64,000 bases of DNA from Prosopocoilus inquinatus (Eukaryota; Arthropoda; Insecta; Coleoptera; Lucanidae): the NCBI GenBank assembly GCA_036172665.1, contig JAYKNF010000024.1, forward strand, positions 62,001 through 126,000. Reading direction: 5' to 3'. Position 1 is the stretch's first letter. Every line of letters starts with the position of its first letter. Below are positions 39,901 to 53,058 of the stretch, piece by piece. The notes beneath the pieces were generated by a model that saw only the letters and a program-made list of their open reading frames with translations, was not told where the DNA came from and made no database searches. The position numbers and the translations under genes were made by a program.

Positions 39901-41204
39901 TACTGGAGTCCGTTGAAACGTCAAATAACATAGTAGATAAGTAAGGATCGATTAGATACATCACAGGAACAACGCTAATACGTGTTGTTTCGTTCAAAAC
40001 TTTTTCCAGCTCCTGCTGAGTCCGAGAACCTCGTATCTCACATCAGAGTTACTGGAGTCCGTTGAAACGTCAAATAACATAGTAGATAAGTAAGGATCGA
40101 TTAGGTACATCACAGGAACAACGCTAATACGTGTTGTTTCGTTCAGAACTATTTCCAGCTCCTGCTGCGTAGGAGAACTTCGTATCTCACATCAGAGTTA
40201 CTGGAGTCCATCGTAACTTCAAATAACATGATAGATAAGTAAAGATCGATTAGATACAACACAGGAACGACGCTAATACGTGATGTTTCGTTCAAAAATA
40301 TTTCCAGCTTCTGCTGCGTCCGAGAACTTCGTATCTCACATCAGAGTTACTGGAGTGCAGCGTAACGTCAAATAACAAGACAGATAAGTAAGGATCGAAT
40401 AGATACATCACAGGAACAACGCTAATACGTGTTATTTCGTTCAAAACTATTTCCAGCTCCTGCTGAGTCCGAGAACTTCGTATCTCACATCAGAGTTACT
40501 GGAGTCCGTTGAAACGTCAAATAACATAGTAGATAAGTAAGGATCGATTAGATACATCACAGGAACAACGCTAATACGCGCTGTCTCGTTCAGAACTATT
40601 TCCAGCTTCTGCTGCGTCTGTGAACTTCGTATCTCACATCAGAGTTACTGGAGTCCATCGTAAAGTCAAATAACATGATAGATAAGTAAGGATCGATTAG
40701 ATACAACACAGGAACGACGCTAATACGTGATGTTTCGTTCAAAAATATTTCCAGCTTCTGCTGCGTCCGAGAACTTCGTATCTCACATCAGAGTTACTGG
40801 AGTGCATCGTAACGTCAAATAACAAGACAGATAAGTAAGGATCGATTAGATACATCACAGGAACAACGCTAATACGTGTTGTTTCGTTCAAAACTATTTC
40901 CAGCTTCTGCTGCGTCCGAAAATATCGTATCCCAAATCAGAGTTACAGGAGTCCATCGTAACGTCAAATAACAAGATAGATAAGTAAGGATCGATTAGAT
41001 ACATCACAGGAACAACGCTAATACGTGTTGTATCGTTCAAAACTATTTCCAGCTTCTGCTGCGTCCGAAAACTTCGTATCCCAAATCAGAGTTACAGGAG
41101 TCCATCGTAAAGTCAAATAACAAGATAGATAAGTAAGGATCGATTAGATACATCACAGGAACAACGCTAATAGGTGTTATTTCGTTCAAAACTATTTCCA
41201 GCTA
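39901..41204 (+). repeat. Segment repeated at about 51.1-52.7 kb
   Basis: Ordered markers gcgtaggag, aaagatcg, gatacaacacagg, gcagcgtaac (40,361 and 51,595) and ggatcgaata are shared with the later segment. The later copy holds two more monomers before its cassette (cassette distance 11,532 against marker distance 11,234, a difference of 298 bp). Confidence 0.75.
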
Positions 41205-41736
41205 TTGCTGAGTCCGAGAACTTCGTATCTCACATCAGAGTTACTGGAGTCCGTTGAAACGTCAAATAACATAGTAGATAAGTATGGATCGATTAGATAC
41301 ATCACAGGAACAACGCTAATACGTGTTGTTTCGTTCAAAACTATTTCCAGCTTCTGCTGCGTCCGAGAACTTCGTATCTCACATCAGAGTTACTGGAGTC
41401 CGTTGAAACGTCAAATAACATAGTAGATAAGTAAGGATCGATTCGATACATCACAGGAACAACGCTAATACGCGCTGTCTCGTTCAGAACTATTTCCAGC
41501 TTCTGCTGCGTCTGAGAACTTCGTATCTCACATCAGAGTTACTGGAGTCCATCGTAAAGTCAAATAACATGATAGATAAGTAAGGATCGATTAGATACAA
41601 CACAGGAACGACGCTAATACGTGATGTTTCGTTCAAAAATATTTCCAGCTTCTGATGCGTCCGAGAACTTCGTATCTCACATCAGAGTTACTGGAGTGCA
41701 TCGTAACGTCAAATAGCAAGACAGATAAGTAAGGAT
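41205..41736 (+). repeat. Four-monomer cassette, copy 7
   Basis: The cassette signature is complete, with a private caaatagcaag change in the last monomer. The distance from copy 6 is 77 x 149 plus 1, the extra base being the insertion near 39,490. Confidence 0.8.
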
Positions 41737-41996
41737 CGATTAGATACATCACAGGAACAACGCTAATACGTGTTATTTCGTTCAAAACTATTTCCAGCTC
41801 CTGCTGAGTCCGAGAACTTCGTATCTCACATCAGAGTTACTGAAGTCCGTTGAAACGTCAAATAACATAGTTGATAAGTAAGGATCGATTAGATACATCA
41901 CAGGAACAACGCTAGTACGTGTTATTTCGTTCAAGACTATTTCCAGCTCCTGCTGAGTCCGAGAACTTCGTATCTCACATCAGAGTTACTGGAGGG

Positions 41997-42056
41997 CATC
42001 GTAACGTCAAATAACAAGACAGATAAGTAAGGATCGATTAGATACAGACAGGAGTC
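41997..42056 (+). repeat. Truncated 60-bp monomer
   Basis: Equivalent catcg sites are 60 bp apart instead of 149, so 89 bp are missing. The join reads gatacagacaggagtcc. The normal sequence has acagg on both sides of the lost part (acaggaac and ttacaggagtcc, 88 bp apart), so a microhomology-mediated deletion with a further 1-bp loss and substitution is a good explanation. Confidence 0.85.
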
Positions 42057-43257
42057 CATCGTAACGTCAAATAACAAGATAGATAAGTAAGGATCGATTA
42101 GATACATCACAGGAACAACGCTAATAGGTGTTATTTCGTTCAGAACTATTGCCAGCTCCTGCTGAGTCCGAGAACTTCGTATCTCCCATCAGAGTTACTG
42201 GAGTCCATCGTAAAATCAAATAACATGATAGATAAGTAAGGATCGATTAGATACATCACAGGAACAACGCTAATAAGTGTTATTTCATTCAAAACTATTT
42301 CCAGCTCCTGCTGAGTCAGAGAACTTCGTATCTCACATCAGAGTTACTGGAGTCCGTTGAAACGTCAAATAACATAGTAGATAAGTAAGGATCGATTAGA
42401 TACATCACAGGAATAACGCTAATACGTGTTGTTTAGTTCAGAACTATTTCCAGCTCCTGCTGCGTCCGAGAACTTCGTATCTCACATCAGAGATACTGGT
42501 GTCCATCGTAACGTCAAACAACATGATAGATAAGTAAGGATCGATTAGATACATCACAGGAACAACGCTAATACGTGTTGCTTCGTTCAAAACTATTTCC
42601 AGCTTCTGCTGCGTCCGAGAACTTCGTATCTCACATCAGAGTTACTGGAGTCCGTTGAAACGTCAAATAACATAGTAGATAAGTAAGGATCGATTAGATA
42701 CATCACAGGAACAACGCTAATACGTGTTGTTTCGTTCAAAACTATTTCCAACTTCTGCTGCGTCCGAGAACTTCGTATCTCACATCAGAGTTACTGGAGT
42801 CAGTTGAAACGTCAAATAACATAGTAGATAAGTAAGGATCGATTAGATACATCACAGGAACAACGCTAATACGTGCTGTTTCGTTCAGAACTATTTCCAG
42901 CTTCTGCTGCGTCTGAGAACTTCGTATCTCACATCAGAGTTACTGGAGTCCATCGTAAAGTCAAATAACATGATAGATAAGTAAGGATCGATTAGATACA
43001 TCACAGGAACGACGCTAATACGTGTTGTTTCATTCAAAGCTTTTTCCAGCATCTGCTGCGTCCGAAAACTTCGTATCTCACATCAGAGTTACTGTAGTGC
43101 ATCGTAAATTGAAATAACATGATAGATAAGTAAGGATCGATTAGATATATCAAAGGAACAACGCTAATAAGTGTTATTTCGTTCAAAACTATTTCCGGCT
43201 CCTGCTGAGTAATATAACTTCGTATCTCACATCAGAGTTACTGGAGTCCCTCGTAAC

Positions 43258-43284
43258 GTGAAATAACATGATACATGATAGAAA
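43258..43284 (+). repeat. 7-bp tandem duplication within a monomer
   Basis: The sequence reads acatgatacatgatag where neighbours have a single acatgatag. This accounts exactly for the 7-bp excess in the spacing of gctgagtaatataac sites (43,204 to 44,999 = 12 x 149 + 7). It looks like replication slippage. Confidence 0.88.
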
Positions 43285-43390
43285 AGTAAGGATCGATTAG
43301 ATACATCACAGGAACAACGCTAAAACGTGTTGTTTCGTTCAAAACTGTTTCCAGCATCTGCTGCGTCCGAAAACTTCGTATCTCACATCA

Positions 43391-43900
43391 GAGTTACTGG
43401 ATTCCATCGTAAAGTCAAATAACATGATAGATAAGTAAGGATCGATTAGATACATCACAGGAACAACGCTAATACGTGTTGTTTCGTTCAAAACTATCTC
43501 CAGCTTCTGCTGCGTCCGAAAACTTCGTAAATCACATCAGAGTTACTGGAGTCTGTTGAAACGTCAAATAACATGATAGATAAGTAAGGATCGATCAGAT
43601 ACATCACAGGAACAACGCTAATACGTGTTGTTTCGTTCAGAAGTATTTCCAGCTCCTGCTGCGTCCGAAAACTTCGTATCTCACATCAGAGTTACTGAAG
43701 TGCATCGCAACTTCAAATAACATGATAGATAAGTAAGGATCGATTAGATACATCACAGGAACAACGCTAGTACGTGTTGTTTCGTTCAAAACTATTTCCA
43801 GCTTCTGCTGCGTCCGAAAACTTCTTATCTCACATCAGAGTTACTGGAGTCCATCGTAATGTCAAATAACAAGATAGATAAGTAAGGATCGATTAGATAC
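43391..43900 (+). repeat. About 0.5-kb segment repeated at 53.07 kb
   Basis: ggattccatcg, ctatctccag, cgtaaatcac, gaagtgcatcgcaac and cttcttatctc follow in the same order at about 53,068-53,570. The offset of 9,677 bp is 65 x 149 minus 8, matching a +1 and a -9 indel in between. Confidence 0.7.
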
Positions 43901-44555
43901 ATCACAGGAACAACGCTAGTACGTGTTGTTTCGTTCAAAACTATTTCCAGCTTCTGCTACGTCCGAGAACTTCGTATCTCATATCAGAGTTACTGGAGTC
44001 CGTTGAAACGTCAAATAACATAGTAGATACGTAAGGATCGATTATATACATCACAGGAACAACGCTAATACGTGTTGTTTCGTTCAAAACTATTTCCAGC
44101 GTCTGCTGCGTCCGAGAACTTCGTATCTCCCATCAGTGTTACTGAAGTGCATCGCAACTTCAAATAACATGATAGATAAGTAAGGATCGATTAGATACAT
44201 CACAGGAACAACGCTAGTACGTGTTGTTTCGTTCAAAACTATTTCCAGCTTCTGCTGCGTCCGAGAACTTCGTATCTCACATCAGAGTTACTGGAGTCCA
44301 TCGTAACGTCAAATAACAAGATAGATAAGTAAGGATCGATTAGATACATCACAGGAACAACGCTAATACGTGTTATTTCGTTCAAAACTATTTCCGGCTC
44401 CTGCTGAGTTCTATAACTTCGTATCTCACATCAGAGTTACTGGAGTCCATCGTAACGTGAAATAACATGATAGATAAGTAAGGATCGATTAGATACATCA
44501 CAGGAACAACGCTAATACGTGTTGTTTCGTTCAAAACTATTTCCAACTTCTGCTG
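43901..44555 (+). repeat. Lead-in monomers before the 18-mer HOR
   Basis: Plain satellite monomers resembling 33.2-33.7 kb (gatacgtaagg, ccagcgtctgctg, gaagtgcatcgcaac, then the gctcctgctgagttc form). Nothing else is seen. Confidence 0.65.
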
Positions 44556-47237
44556 CTTCCGAGAACTTCGTATCTCACATCAGAGTTACTGGAGTCAGTT
44601 GAAACGTCAAATAACATAGTAGATAAGTAAGGATCGATTAGATACATCACAGGAACAACGCTAATACGTGCTGTTTCGTTCAGAACTATTTCCAGCTTCT
44701 GCTGCGTCTGAGAACTTCGTATCTCACATCAGAGTTACTGGAGTCCATCGTAAAGTCAAATAACATGATAGATAAGTAAGGATCGATTAGATACATCACA
44801 GGAACGACGCTAATACGTGTTGTTTCGTTCAAAGCTTTTTCCAGCATCTGCTGCGTCCGAAAACTTCGTATCTCACATCAGAGTTACTGGAGTGCATCGT
44901 AACTTGAAATAACATGATAGATAAGTAAGGATCGATTAGATACATCACAGGAACAACGCTAATAAGTGTTATTTCGTTCAAAACTATTTCCGGCTCCTGC
45001 TGAGTAATATAACTTCGTATCTCACATCAGAGTTACTGGAGTCCCTCGTAACGTGAAATAACATGATAGAAAAGTAAGGATCGATTAGATACATCACAGG
45101 AACAACGCTAAAACGTGTTGTTTCGTTCAAAACTATTTCCAGCATCTGCTGCGTCCGAAAACTTCGTATCTCACATCAGAGTTACTGGATTCCATCGTAA
45201 AGTCAAATAACATGATAGATAAGTAAGGATCGATTAGATACATCACAGGAACAACGCTAATACGTGTTGTTTCGTTCAAAACTATTTCCAGCTTCTGCTG
45301 CGTCCGAAAACTTCGTATCCCAAATCAGAATTACAGGAGTCCATCGTAACGTCAAATAACAAGATAGATAAGTAAGGATCGATTAGATACATCACAGGAA
45401 CAACGCTAATAGGTGTTATTTCGTTCAGAACTATTACCAGCTCCTGCTGAGTCCGAGAACTTCTTATCTCCCATCAGAGTTACTGGAGTCCGTCGTAAAG
45501 TCAAATAACATGATAGATAAGTAAGGATCGATTAGATACATCACAGGAACAACGCTAATAGGTGTTATTTCGTTCAGAACTATTACCAGCTCCTGCTGAG
45601 TCCGAGAACTTCGTATCTCACATCAGAGATACTGGTGTCCATCGTAACGTCAAACAACATGATAGATAAGTAAGGATCGATTAGATACATCACAGGAACA
45701 ACGCTAATACGTGTTGTTTCGTTCAAAACACTTTCCAGCTTCTGCTGCGTCCGAGAACTTCGTATCTCACATCAGAGTTACTGGAGTCCGTTGAAACGTC
45801 CAATAACATAGTAGATAAGTAAGGTTCGATTAGATGCATCACAGGAACAACGCTAATACGTGTTGTTTCGTTCAAAACTATTTCCAGCTTCTGCTGCGTC
45901 TGAGAACTTCGTATCTCACATCAGAGTTACTGGAGTCCATCGTAAAGTCAAATAACATGATAGATAAGTAAGGATCGATTAGATACATCACAGGAACGAC
46001 GCTAATACGTGTTGTTTCGTTCAAAGCTTTTTCCAGCATCTGCTGCGTCCGAAAACTTCGTATCTCACATCAGAGTTACTGGAGTGCATCGTAACTTGAA
46101 ATAACATGATAGATAAGTAAGGATCAATTAGATACATCACAGGAACAACGCTAATAAGTGTTATTTCGTTCAAAACTATTTCCGGCTCCTGCTGAGTTAT
46201 ATAACTTCGTATCTCACATCAGAGTTACTGGAGTCCCTCGTAACGTGAAATAACATGATAGAAAAGTAAGGATCGATTAGATACATCACAGGAACAACGC
46301 TAATAAGTGTTGTTTCGTTCAAAACTATTTCCAGCATCTGCTGCGTCCGAAAACTTCGTATCTCACATCAGAGTTACTGGATTCCATCGTAAAGTCAAAT
46401 AACATGATAGATAAGTAAGGATCGATTAGACACATCACAGGAACAACGCTAATACGTGTTGTTTCGTTCAAAACTATCTCCAGCTTCTGCTGCGTCCGAA
46501 AACTTCGTAACTCACATCAGAGTTACTGGAGTCTGTTGAAACGTCAAATAATATAGTAGATAAGTAAGGATCGATCAGATACATCACAGGAACAACGCTA
46601 ATACGTGTTGTTTCGTTCAGAAGTATTTCCAGCTCCTGCTGAGTCCGAGAACTTCGTATCTCATATCAGAGTTACTGGAGTCCGTTGAAACGTCAAATAA
46701 CATAGTAGATACGTAAGGATCGATTAGATACATCACAGGAACAACGCTAATACGTGTTGTTTCGTTCAAAACTATTTCCAGCGTCTGCTGCGTCCGAGAA
46801 CTTCGTATCTCCCATCAGAGTTACTGAAGTGCATCGCAACTTCAAATAACATGATAGATAAGTAAGGATCGATTAGATACATCACAGGAACAACGCTAGT
46901 ACGTGTTGTTTCGTTCAAAACTATTTCCAGCTTCTGCTGCGTCCGAGAACTTCGTATCTCACATCAGAGTTACTGGACTCCATCGTAACGTCAAATAACA
47001 AGATAGATAAGTAAGGATCGATTAGATACATCACAGGAACAACGCTAATACGTGTTATTTCGTTCAAAACTATTTCCGGCTCCTGCTGAGTCCTATAACT
47101 TCGTATCTCACATCAGAGTTACTGGAGTCCATCGTAACGTGAAATAACATGATAGATAAGTAAGGATCGATTAGATACATCACAGGAACAACGCTAATAC
47201 GTGTTGTTTCGTTCAAAACTATTTCCAACTTCTGCTG
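44556..47237 (+). repeat. 18-mer HOR, copy 1
   Basis: The cttccgag anchor occurs at 44,556 and 47,238, 2,682 bp = 18 x 149. The monomer order is that of the 33-38 kb units with deletions of whole monomers: the gagtaat to gagttat distance is 1,192 bp here against 1,341 bp at 34.2 and 37.0 kb. Confidence 0.75.
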
Positions 47238-49010
47238 CTTCCGAGAACTTCGTATCTCACATCAGAGTTACTGGAGTCAGTTGAAACGTCAAATAACATA
47301 GTAGATAAGTAAGGATCGATTAGATACATCACAGGAACAACGCTAATACGTGCTGTTTCGTTCAGAACTATTTCCAGCTTCTGCTGCGTCTGAGAACTTC
47401 GTATCTCACATCAGAGTTACTGGAGTCCATCGTAAAGTCAAATAACATGATAGATAAGTAAGGATCGATTAGATACATCACAGGAACGACGCTAATACGT
47501 GTTGTTTCGTTCAAAGCTTTTTCCAGCATCTGCTGCGTCCGAAAACTTCGTATCTCACATCAGAGTTACTGGAGTGCATCGTAACTTGAAATAACATGAT
47601 AGATAAGTAAGGATCGATTAGATACATCACAGGAACAACGCTAATAAGTGTTATTTCGTTCAAAACTATTTCCAGCTTCTGCTGCGTCCGAAAACTTCGT
47701 ATCCCAAATCAGAGTTACAGGAGTCCATCGTAACGTCAAATAACAAGATAGATAAGTAAGGATCGATTAGATACATCACAGGAACAACGCTAATAGGTGT
47801 TATTTCGTTCAGAACTATTACCAGCTCCTGCTGAGTCCGAGAACTTCTTATCTCCCATCAGAGTTACTGGAGTCCATCGTAAAGTCAAATAACATGATAG
47901 ATAAGTAAGGATAGATTAGATACATCACAGGAACGACGCTAATACGTGTTATTTCGTTCAAAACTATTTCCAGCTCCTGCTGAGTCCGAGAACTTCGTAT
48001 CTCACATCAGAGTTACTGGAGTCCGTTGAAACGTCAAATAACATAGTAGATAAGTAAGGATCTATTAGATACATCACAGGAATAACGCTAATACGTGTTG
48101 TTTCGTTCAGAACTATTTCCAGCTCCTGCTGCGTCCGAGAACTTCGTATCTCACATCAGAGATACTGGTGTCCATCGTAACGTCAAACAACATGATAGAT
48201 AAGTAAGGATCGATTAGATACATCACAGGAACAACGCTAATACGTGTTGTTTCGTTCAAAACACTTTCCAGCTTCTGCTGCGTCCGAGAACTTCGTATCT
48301 CACATCAGAGTTACTGGAGTCCGTTGAAACGTCCAATAACATAGTAGATAAGTAAGGATCGATTAGATGCATCACAGGAACAACGCTAATACGTGTTGTT
48401 TCGTTCAAAACTATTTCCAGCTTCTGCTGCGTCTGAGAACTTCATATCTCACATCAGAGTTACTGGAGTCCATCGTAAAGTCAAATAACATGATAGATAA
48501 GTAAGGATCGATTAGATACATCACAGGAACGACGCTAATACGTGTTGTTTCGTTCAAAGCTTTTTCCAGCATCTGCTGCGTCCGAAAACTTCGTATCTCA
48601 CATCAGAGTTACTGGAGTGCATCGTAACTTGAAATAACATGATAGATAAGTAAGGATCAATTAGATACATCACAGGAACAACGCTAATAAGTGTTATTTC
48701 GTTCAAAACTATTTCCGGCTCCTGCTGAGTTATATAACTTCGTATCTCACATCAGAGTTACTGGAGTCCCTCGTAACGTGAAATAACATGACAGAAAAGT
48801 AAGGATCGATTAGATACATCACAGGAACAACGCTAATACGTGTTGTTTCGTTCAAAACTATTTCCAGCATCTGCTGCGTCCGAAAACTTCGTATCTCACA
48901 TCAGAGTTACTGGATTCCATCGTAAAGTCAAATAACATGATAGATAAGTAAGGATCGATTAGATACATCACAGGAACAACGCTAATACGTGTTGTTTCGT
49001 TCAAAACTAT
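47238..49010 (+). repeat. 18-mer HOR, copy 2 (rearranged)
   Basis: It starts as copy 1 does but skips the gagtaatataac monomers, passing straight to the ccgaaaac/cccaaatc monomer near 47,690. The gagttatataac sites at 46,191 and 48,724 are therefore 17 x 149 bp apart rather than 18 or 19. A private change is catgacagaaaag (about 48,788). Confidence 0.7.
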
Positions 49011-50250
49011 CTCCAGCTTCTGCTGCGTCCGAAAACTTCGTAACTCACATCAGAGTTACTGGAGTCTGTTGAAACGTCAAATAACATAGTAGATAAGTAA
49101 GGATCGATCAGATACATCACAGGAACAACGCTAATACGTGTTGTTTCGTTCAGAAGTATTTCCAGCTCCTGCTGAGTCCGAGAACATCGTATCTCATATC
49201 AGAGTTACTGGAGTCCGTTGAAACGTCAAATAACATAGTAGATACGTAAGGATCGATTAGATACATCACAGGAACAACGCTAATACGTGTTGTTTCGTTC
49301 AAAACTATTTCCAGCTTCTGCTGCGTCCGAGAACTTCGTATCTCCCATCAGAGTTACTGAAGTGCATCGCAACTTCAAATAACATGATAGATAAGTAAGG
49401 ATCGATTAGATACATCACAGGAACAACGCTAGTACGTGTTGTTTCGTTCAAAACTATTTCCAGCTTCTGCTGCGTCCGAGAACTTCGTATCTCACATCAG
49501 AGTTACTGGAGTCCATCGTAACGTCAAATAACAAGATAGATAAGTAAGGATCGATTAGATACATCACAGGAACAACGCTAATACGTGTTATTTCGTTCAA
49601 AACTATTTCCGGCTCCTGCTGAGTCCTATAACTTCGTATCTCACATCAGAGTTACTGGAGTCCATCGTAACGTGAAATACCATGATAGATAAGTAAGGAT
49701 CGATTAGATACATCACAGGAACAACGCTAATACCTGTTGTTTCGTTCAAAACTATTTCCAGCTTCTGCTGCGTCCGAAAACTTCGTATCTCATATCAGAG
49801 TTACTGGAGTCCATCGTAACGTGAAATAATATGATAGATAAACTAAGGATCGATTAGATATATCACAGGAACAACGCTAATACGTGTTGTTTCGTTCAAA
49901 ACTATTTCCAGCTCCTGCTGAATCCGAGAACTTCGTATCTCACATCAGAGTTACTGGAGTCCATCGTAAAGTCAAATAACATGATAGATAAGTAATGATC
50001 GATTAGATACATCACAGGAACGACGCTAATACGTGTTGTTTCTTTCAAAAGTTTTTCCAGCTTCTGCTGCGTCCGAAAACTTCGTATCTCACATCAGAGT
50101 TACTGGAGTCCATCGTAACTTGAAATAAAATTATAGATAAGTAAGGATCGATTAGATACATCACAGGAACAACGCTAATACGTGTTATTTCGTTCAAAAC
50201 TATTTCCGGCTCCTGCTGAGTCCTATAACTTCGTATCTCACATGAGAGTT
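49011..50250 (+). repeat. Second copy of the 38.7-39.9 kb segment
   Basis: It follows 38,662-39,900 at a constant offset of 10,349 bp with few substitutions, including the shared unusual accatgatag, +1-bp and taaaattatag monomers. Confidence 0.75.
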
Positions 50251-51429
50251 ACTGGAGTCCATCGTAACGTGAAATAACATGATAGGTAAGTAATGATCTA
50301 TTAGATACATCACAGGAACAACGCTAATGCGTGTCGCTTCGTTCAAAACTATTTCCAGCTTCTGCTGCGTCCGAAAACTTCGTATCTCACATCAGAGTTA
50401 CTGGAGTCCATCGTAACGTGAAATAACATGATAGATAAGTAAGGATCGATCACAGGAACAACGCTAATACTTGTAGTTTCGCTCAAAACTATTTCCAGAT
50501 TCTGCTGAGTCCGAAAACTTTGTATCTCACATCATAGTTACTGGAGTCGATCGTAAAGTCAAACAACATGATAGATAAGTAAGGATCGATTAGATACATC
50601 ACAGGAACAACGCTAATACGTGTTATTTCGTTTAAAACTATTTCCAGCTCCTGCTAAGTCCGAGAACTTCATATCTCACATCAGAGTTACTGGAGTCCGT
50701 TGAAACGTCAAATAACATAGTAGATAAGTAAGGATCGATTAGATACATCACAGCAACAACGCTAATACGTGTTGTTTCGTTCAAAACTATTTCCAGGTTC
50801 TGCTGCGTCCGAGAACTTCGTATCTCACATCAGAGTTACTGGAGTGCATCGTAACGTCAAATAACAAGATAGATAAGTAAGGATCGATTAGATACATCAC
50901 AGGAACAACGCTAATACGTGTTATTTCGTTCAAGACTACTTCCAGCTCCTGCTGAGTACGAGAACTTCGTATCTCACATCAGAGTTACTGGAGTCCATCG
51001 TAAAGTCAAATAACATGATAGATAAGTAAGGATCGATTAGATACATCACAGGAACAACGCTAATACGTGTTGTTTCGTTCAAAACTATTTCCAGCTTCTG
51101 CTGCGTCCGAGAACTTCGTATCTCACATCAGAGTTACTGGAGTCCGTTGAAACGTCAAATAACATAGTAGATAAGTAAGGATCGATTAGATACATCACAG
51201 GAACAACGCTAATACGTGTTGTTTCGTTCAAAACTATTTCCAGCTCCTGCTGAGTCCGAGAACCTCGTATCTCACATCAGAGTTACTGGAGTCCGTTGAA
51301 ACGTCAAATAACATAGTAGATAAGTAAGGATCGATTAGGTACATCACAGGAACAACGCTAATACGTGTTGTTTCGTTCAGAACTATTTCCAGCTCCTGCT
51401 GCGTAGGAGAACATCGTATCTCACATCAG
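50251..51429 (+). repeat. Mixed monomers, one with a 9-bp deletion
   Basis: Satellite monomers resembling 19.9-20.6 kb in order (gtcgatcg, gctaag, ggttctgctgcg, ctacttcc). At 50,441-50,456 the sequence reads ggatcgatcacagg where other units have nine more bases (tagatacat) after ggatcgat. The two-base repeat at the ends of the lost part suggests slippage. The unit near 50,468 has cttgtagtttcgctc, an unusually diverged form. Confidence 0.75.
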
Positions 51430-52736
51430 AGTTACTGGAGTCCATCGTAACTTCAAATAACATGATAGATAAGTAAAGATCGATTAGATACAACACAGGA
51501 ACGACGCTAATACGTGATGTTTCGTTCAAAAATATTTCCAGCTTCTGCTGCGTCCGAGAACTTCGTATCTCACATCAGAGTTACTGGAGTGCAGCGTAAC
51601 GTCAAATAACAAGACAGACAAGTAAGGATCGAATAGATACATCACAGGAACAACGCTAATACGTGTTATTTCGTTCAAAACTATTTCCAGCTCCTGCTGA
51701 GTCCGAGAACTTCGTATCTCACATCAGAGTTACTGGAGTCCGTTGAAACGTCAAATAACATAGTAGATAAGTAAGGATCGATTAGATACATCACAGGAAC
51801 AACGCTAATACGCGCTGTCTCGTTCAGAACTATTTCCAGCTTCTGCTGCGTCTGAGAACTTCGTATCTCACATCAGAGTTACTGGAGTCCATCGTAAAGT
51901 CAAATAACATGATAGATAAGTAAGGATCGATTAGATACAACACAGGAACGACGCTAATACGTGATGTTTCGTTCAAAAATATTTCCAGCTTCTGCTGCGT
52001 CCGAGAACTTCGTATCTCACATCAGAGTTACTGGAGTGCATCGTAACGTCAAATAACAAGACAGATAAGTAAGGATCGATTAGATACATCACAGGAACAA
52101 CGCTAATACGTGTTGTTTCGTTCAAAACTATTTCCAGCTTCTGCTGCGTCCGAAAATATCGTATCCCAAATCAGAGTTACAGGAGTCCATCGTAACGTCA
52201 AATAACAAGATAGATAAGTAAGGATCGATTAGATACATCACAGGAACAACGCTAATAGGTGTTATTTTGTTCAGAACTATTTCCAGCTCCTGCTGAGTCC
52301 GAGAACTTCGTATCTCCCATCAGAGTTACTGGAGTCCATCGTAAAGTCAAATAACATGATAGATAAGTAAGGATCGATTAGATACATCACAGGAACAACG
52401 CTAATACGTGTTATTTCGTTCAAAACTATTTCCAGCTCCTGCTGAGTCCGAGAACTTCGTATCTCACATCAGAGTTACTGGAGTGCATCGTAACGTTAAG
52501 TAACAAGACAGATAAGTAAGGATCGATTAGATACATCACAGGAACAACGCTAATACGTGTTGTATCGTTCAAAACTATTTCCAGCTTCTGCTGCGTCCGA
52601 AAACTTCGTATCCCAAATCAGAGTTACAGGAGTCCATCGTAAAGTCAAATAACAAGATAGATATGTAAGGATCGATTAGATACATCACAGGAACAACGCT
52701 AATAGGTGTTATTTCGTTCAAAACTATTTCCAGCTA
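51430..52736 (+). repeat. Second copy of the 39.9-41.2 kb segment
   Basis: Same marker order as 40.2-41.2 kb (gcagcgtaac at 51,592), with two additional monomers (ggtgttattttg form and the following unit, about 52,250-52,550). Confidence 0.7.
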
Positions 52737-53058
52737 TTGCTGAGTCCGAGAACTTCGTATCTCACATCAGAGATACTGGAGTCCGTTGAAACGTCAAATA
52801 ACATAGTAGATAAGTATGGATCGATTAGATACATCACATTAACAACGCTAATACGTGTTGTTTGGTTCAAAACTATTTCCAGCTTCTGCTGCGTCCGAGA
52901 ACTTCGTATCTCACATCAGAGTTACTGGAGTCCGTTGAAACGTCAAATAACATAGTAGATAAGTAAGGATCGATTCGATACATCACAGGAACAACGCTAA
53001 TACGCGCTGTCTCGTTCAGAACTATTTCCAGCTTCTGCTGCGTCTGAGAACTTCGTAT
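52737..53058 (+). repeat. Four-monomer cassette, copy 8 (broken)
   Basis: The first two monomers carry the cassette signature (agctattgctgag, aagtatgg, gattcgatac, cgcgctgtctcg). At about 53,050-53,070 the sequence passes to cccaaatc and ggattccatcg and then follows 43.4 kb instead of the gatacaacacagg monomer. Private changes include acatTAacaacg and gtttGgttc. Confidence 0.8.

Noticed and set aside
43258..43284. A target-site duplication from an insertion
   Set aside because: The 7-bp copies of acatgat are directly adjacent with nothing between them, so slippage is simpler.
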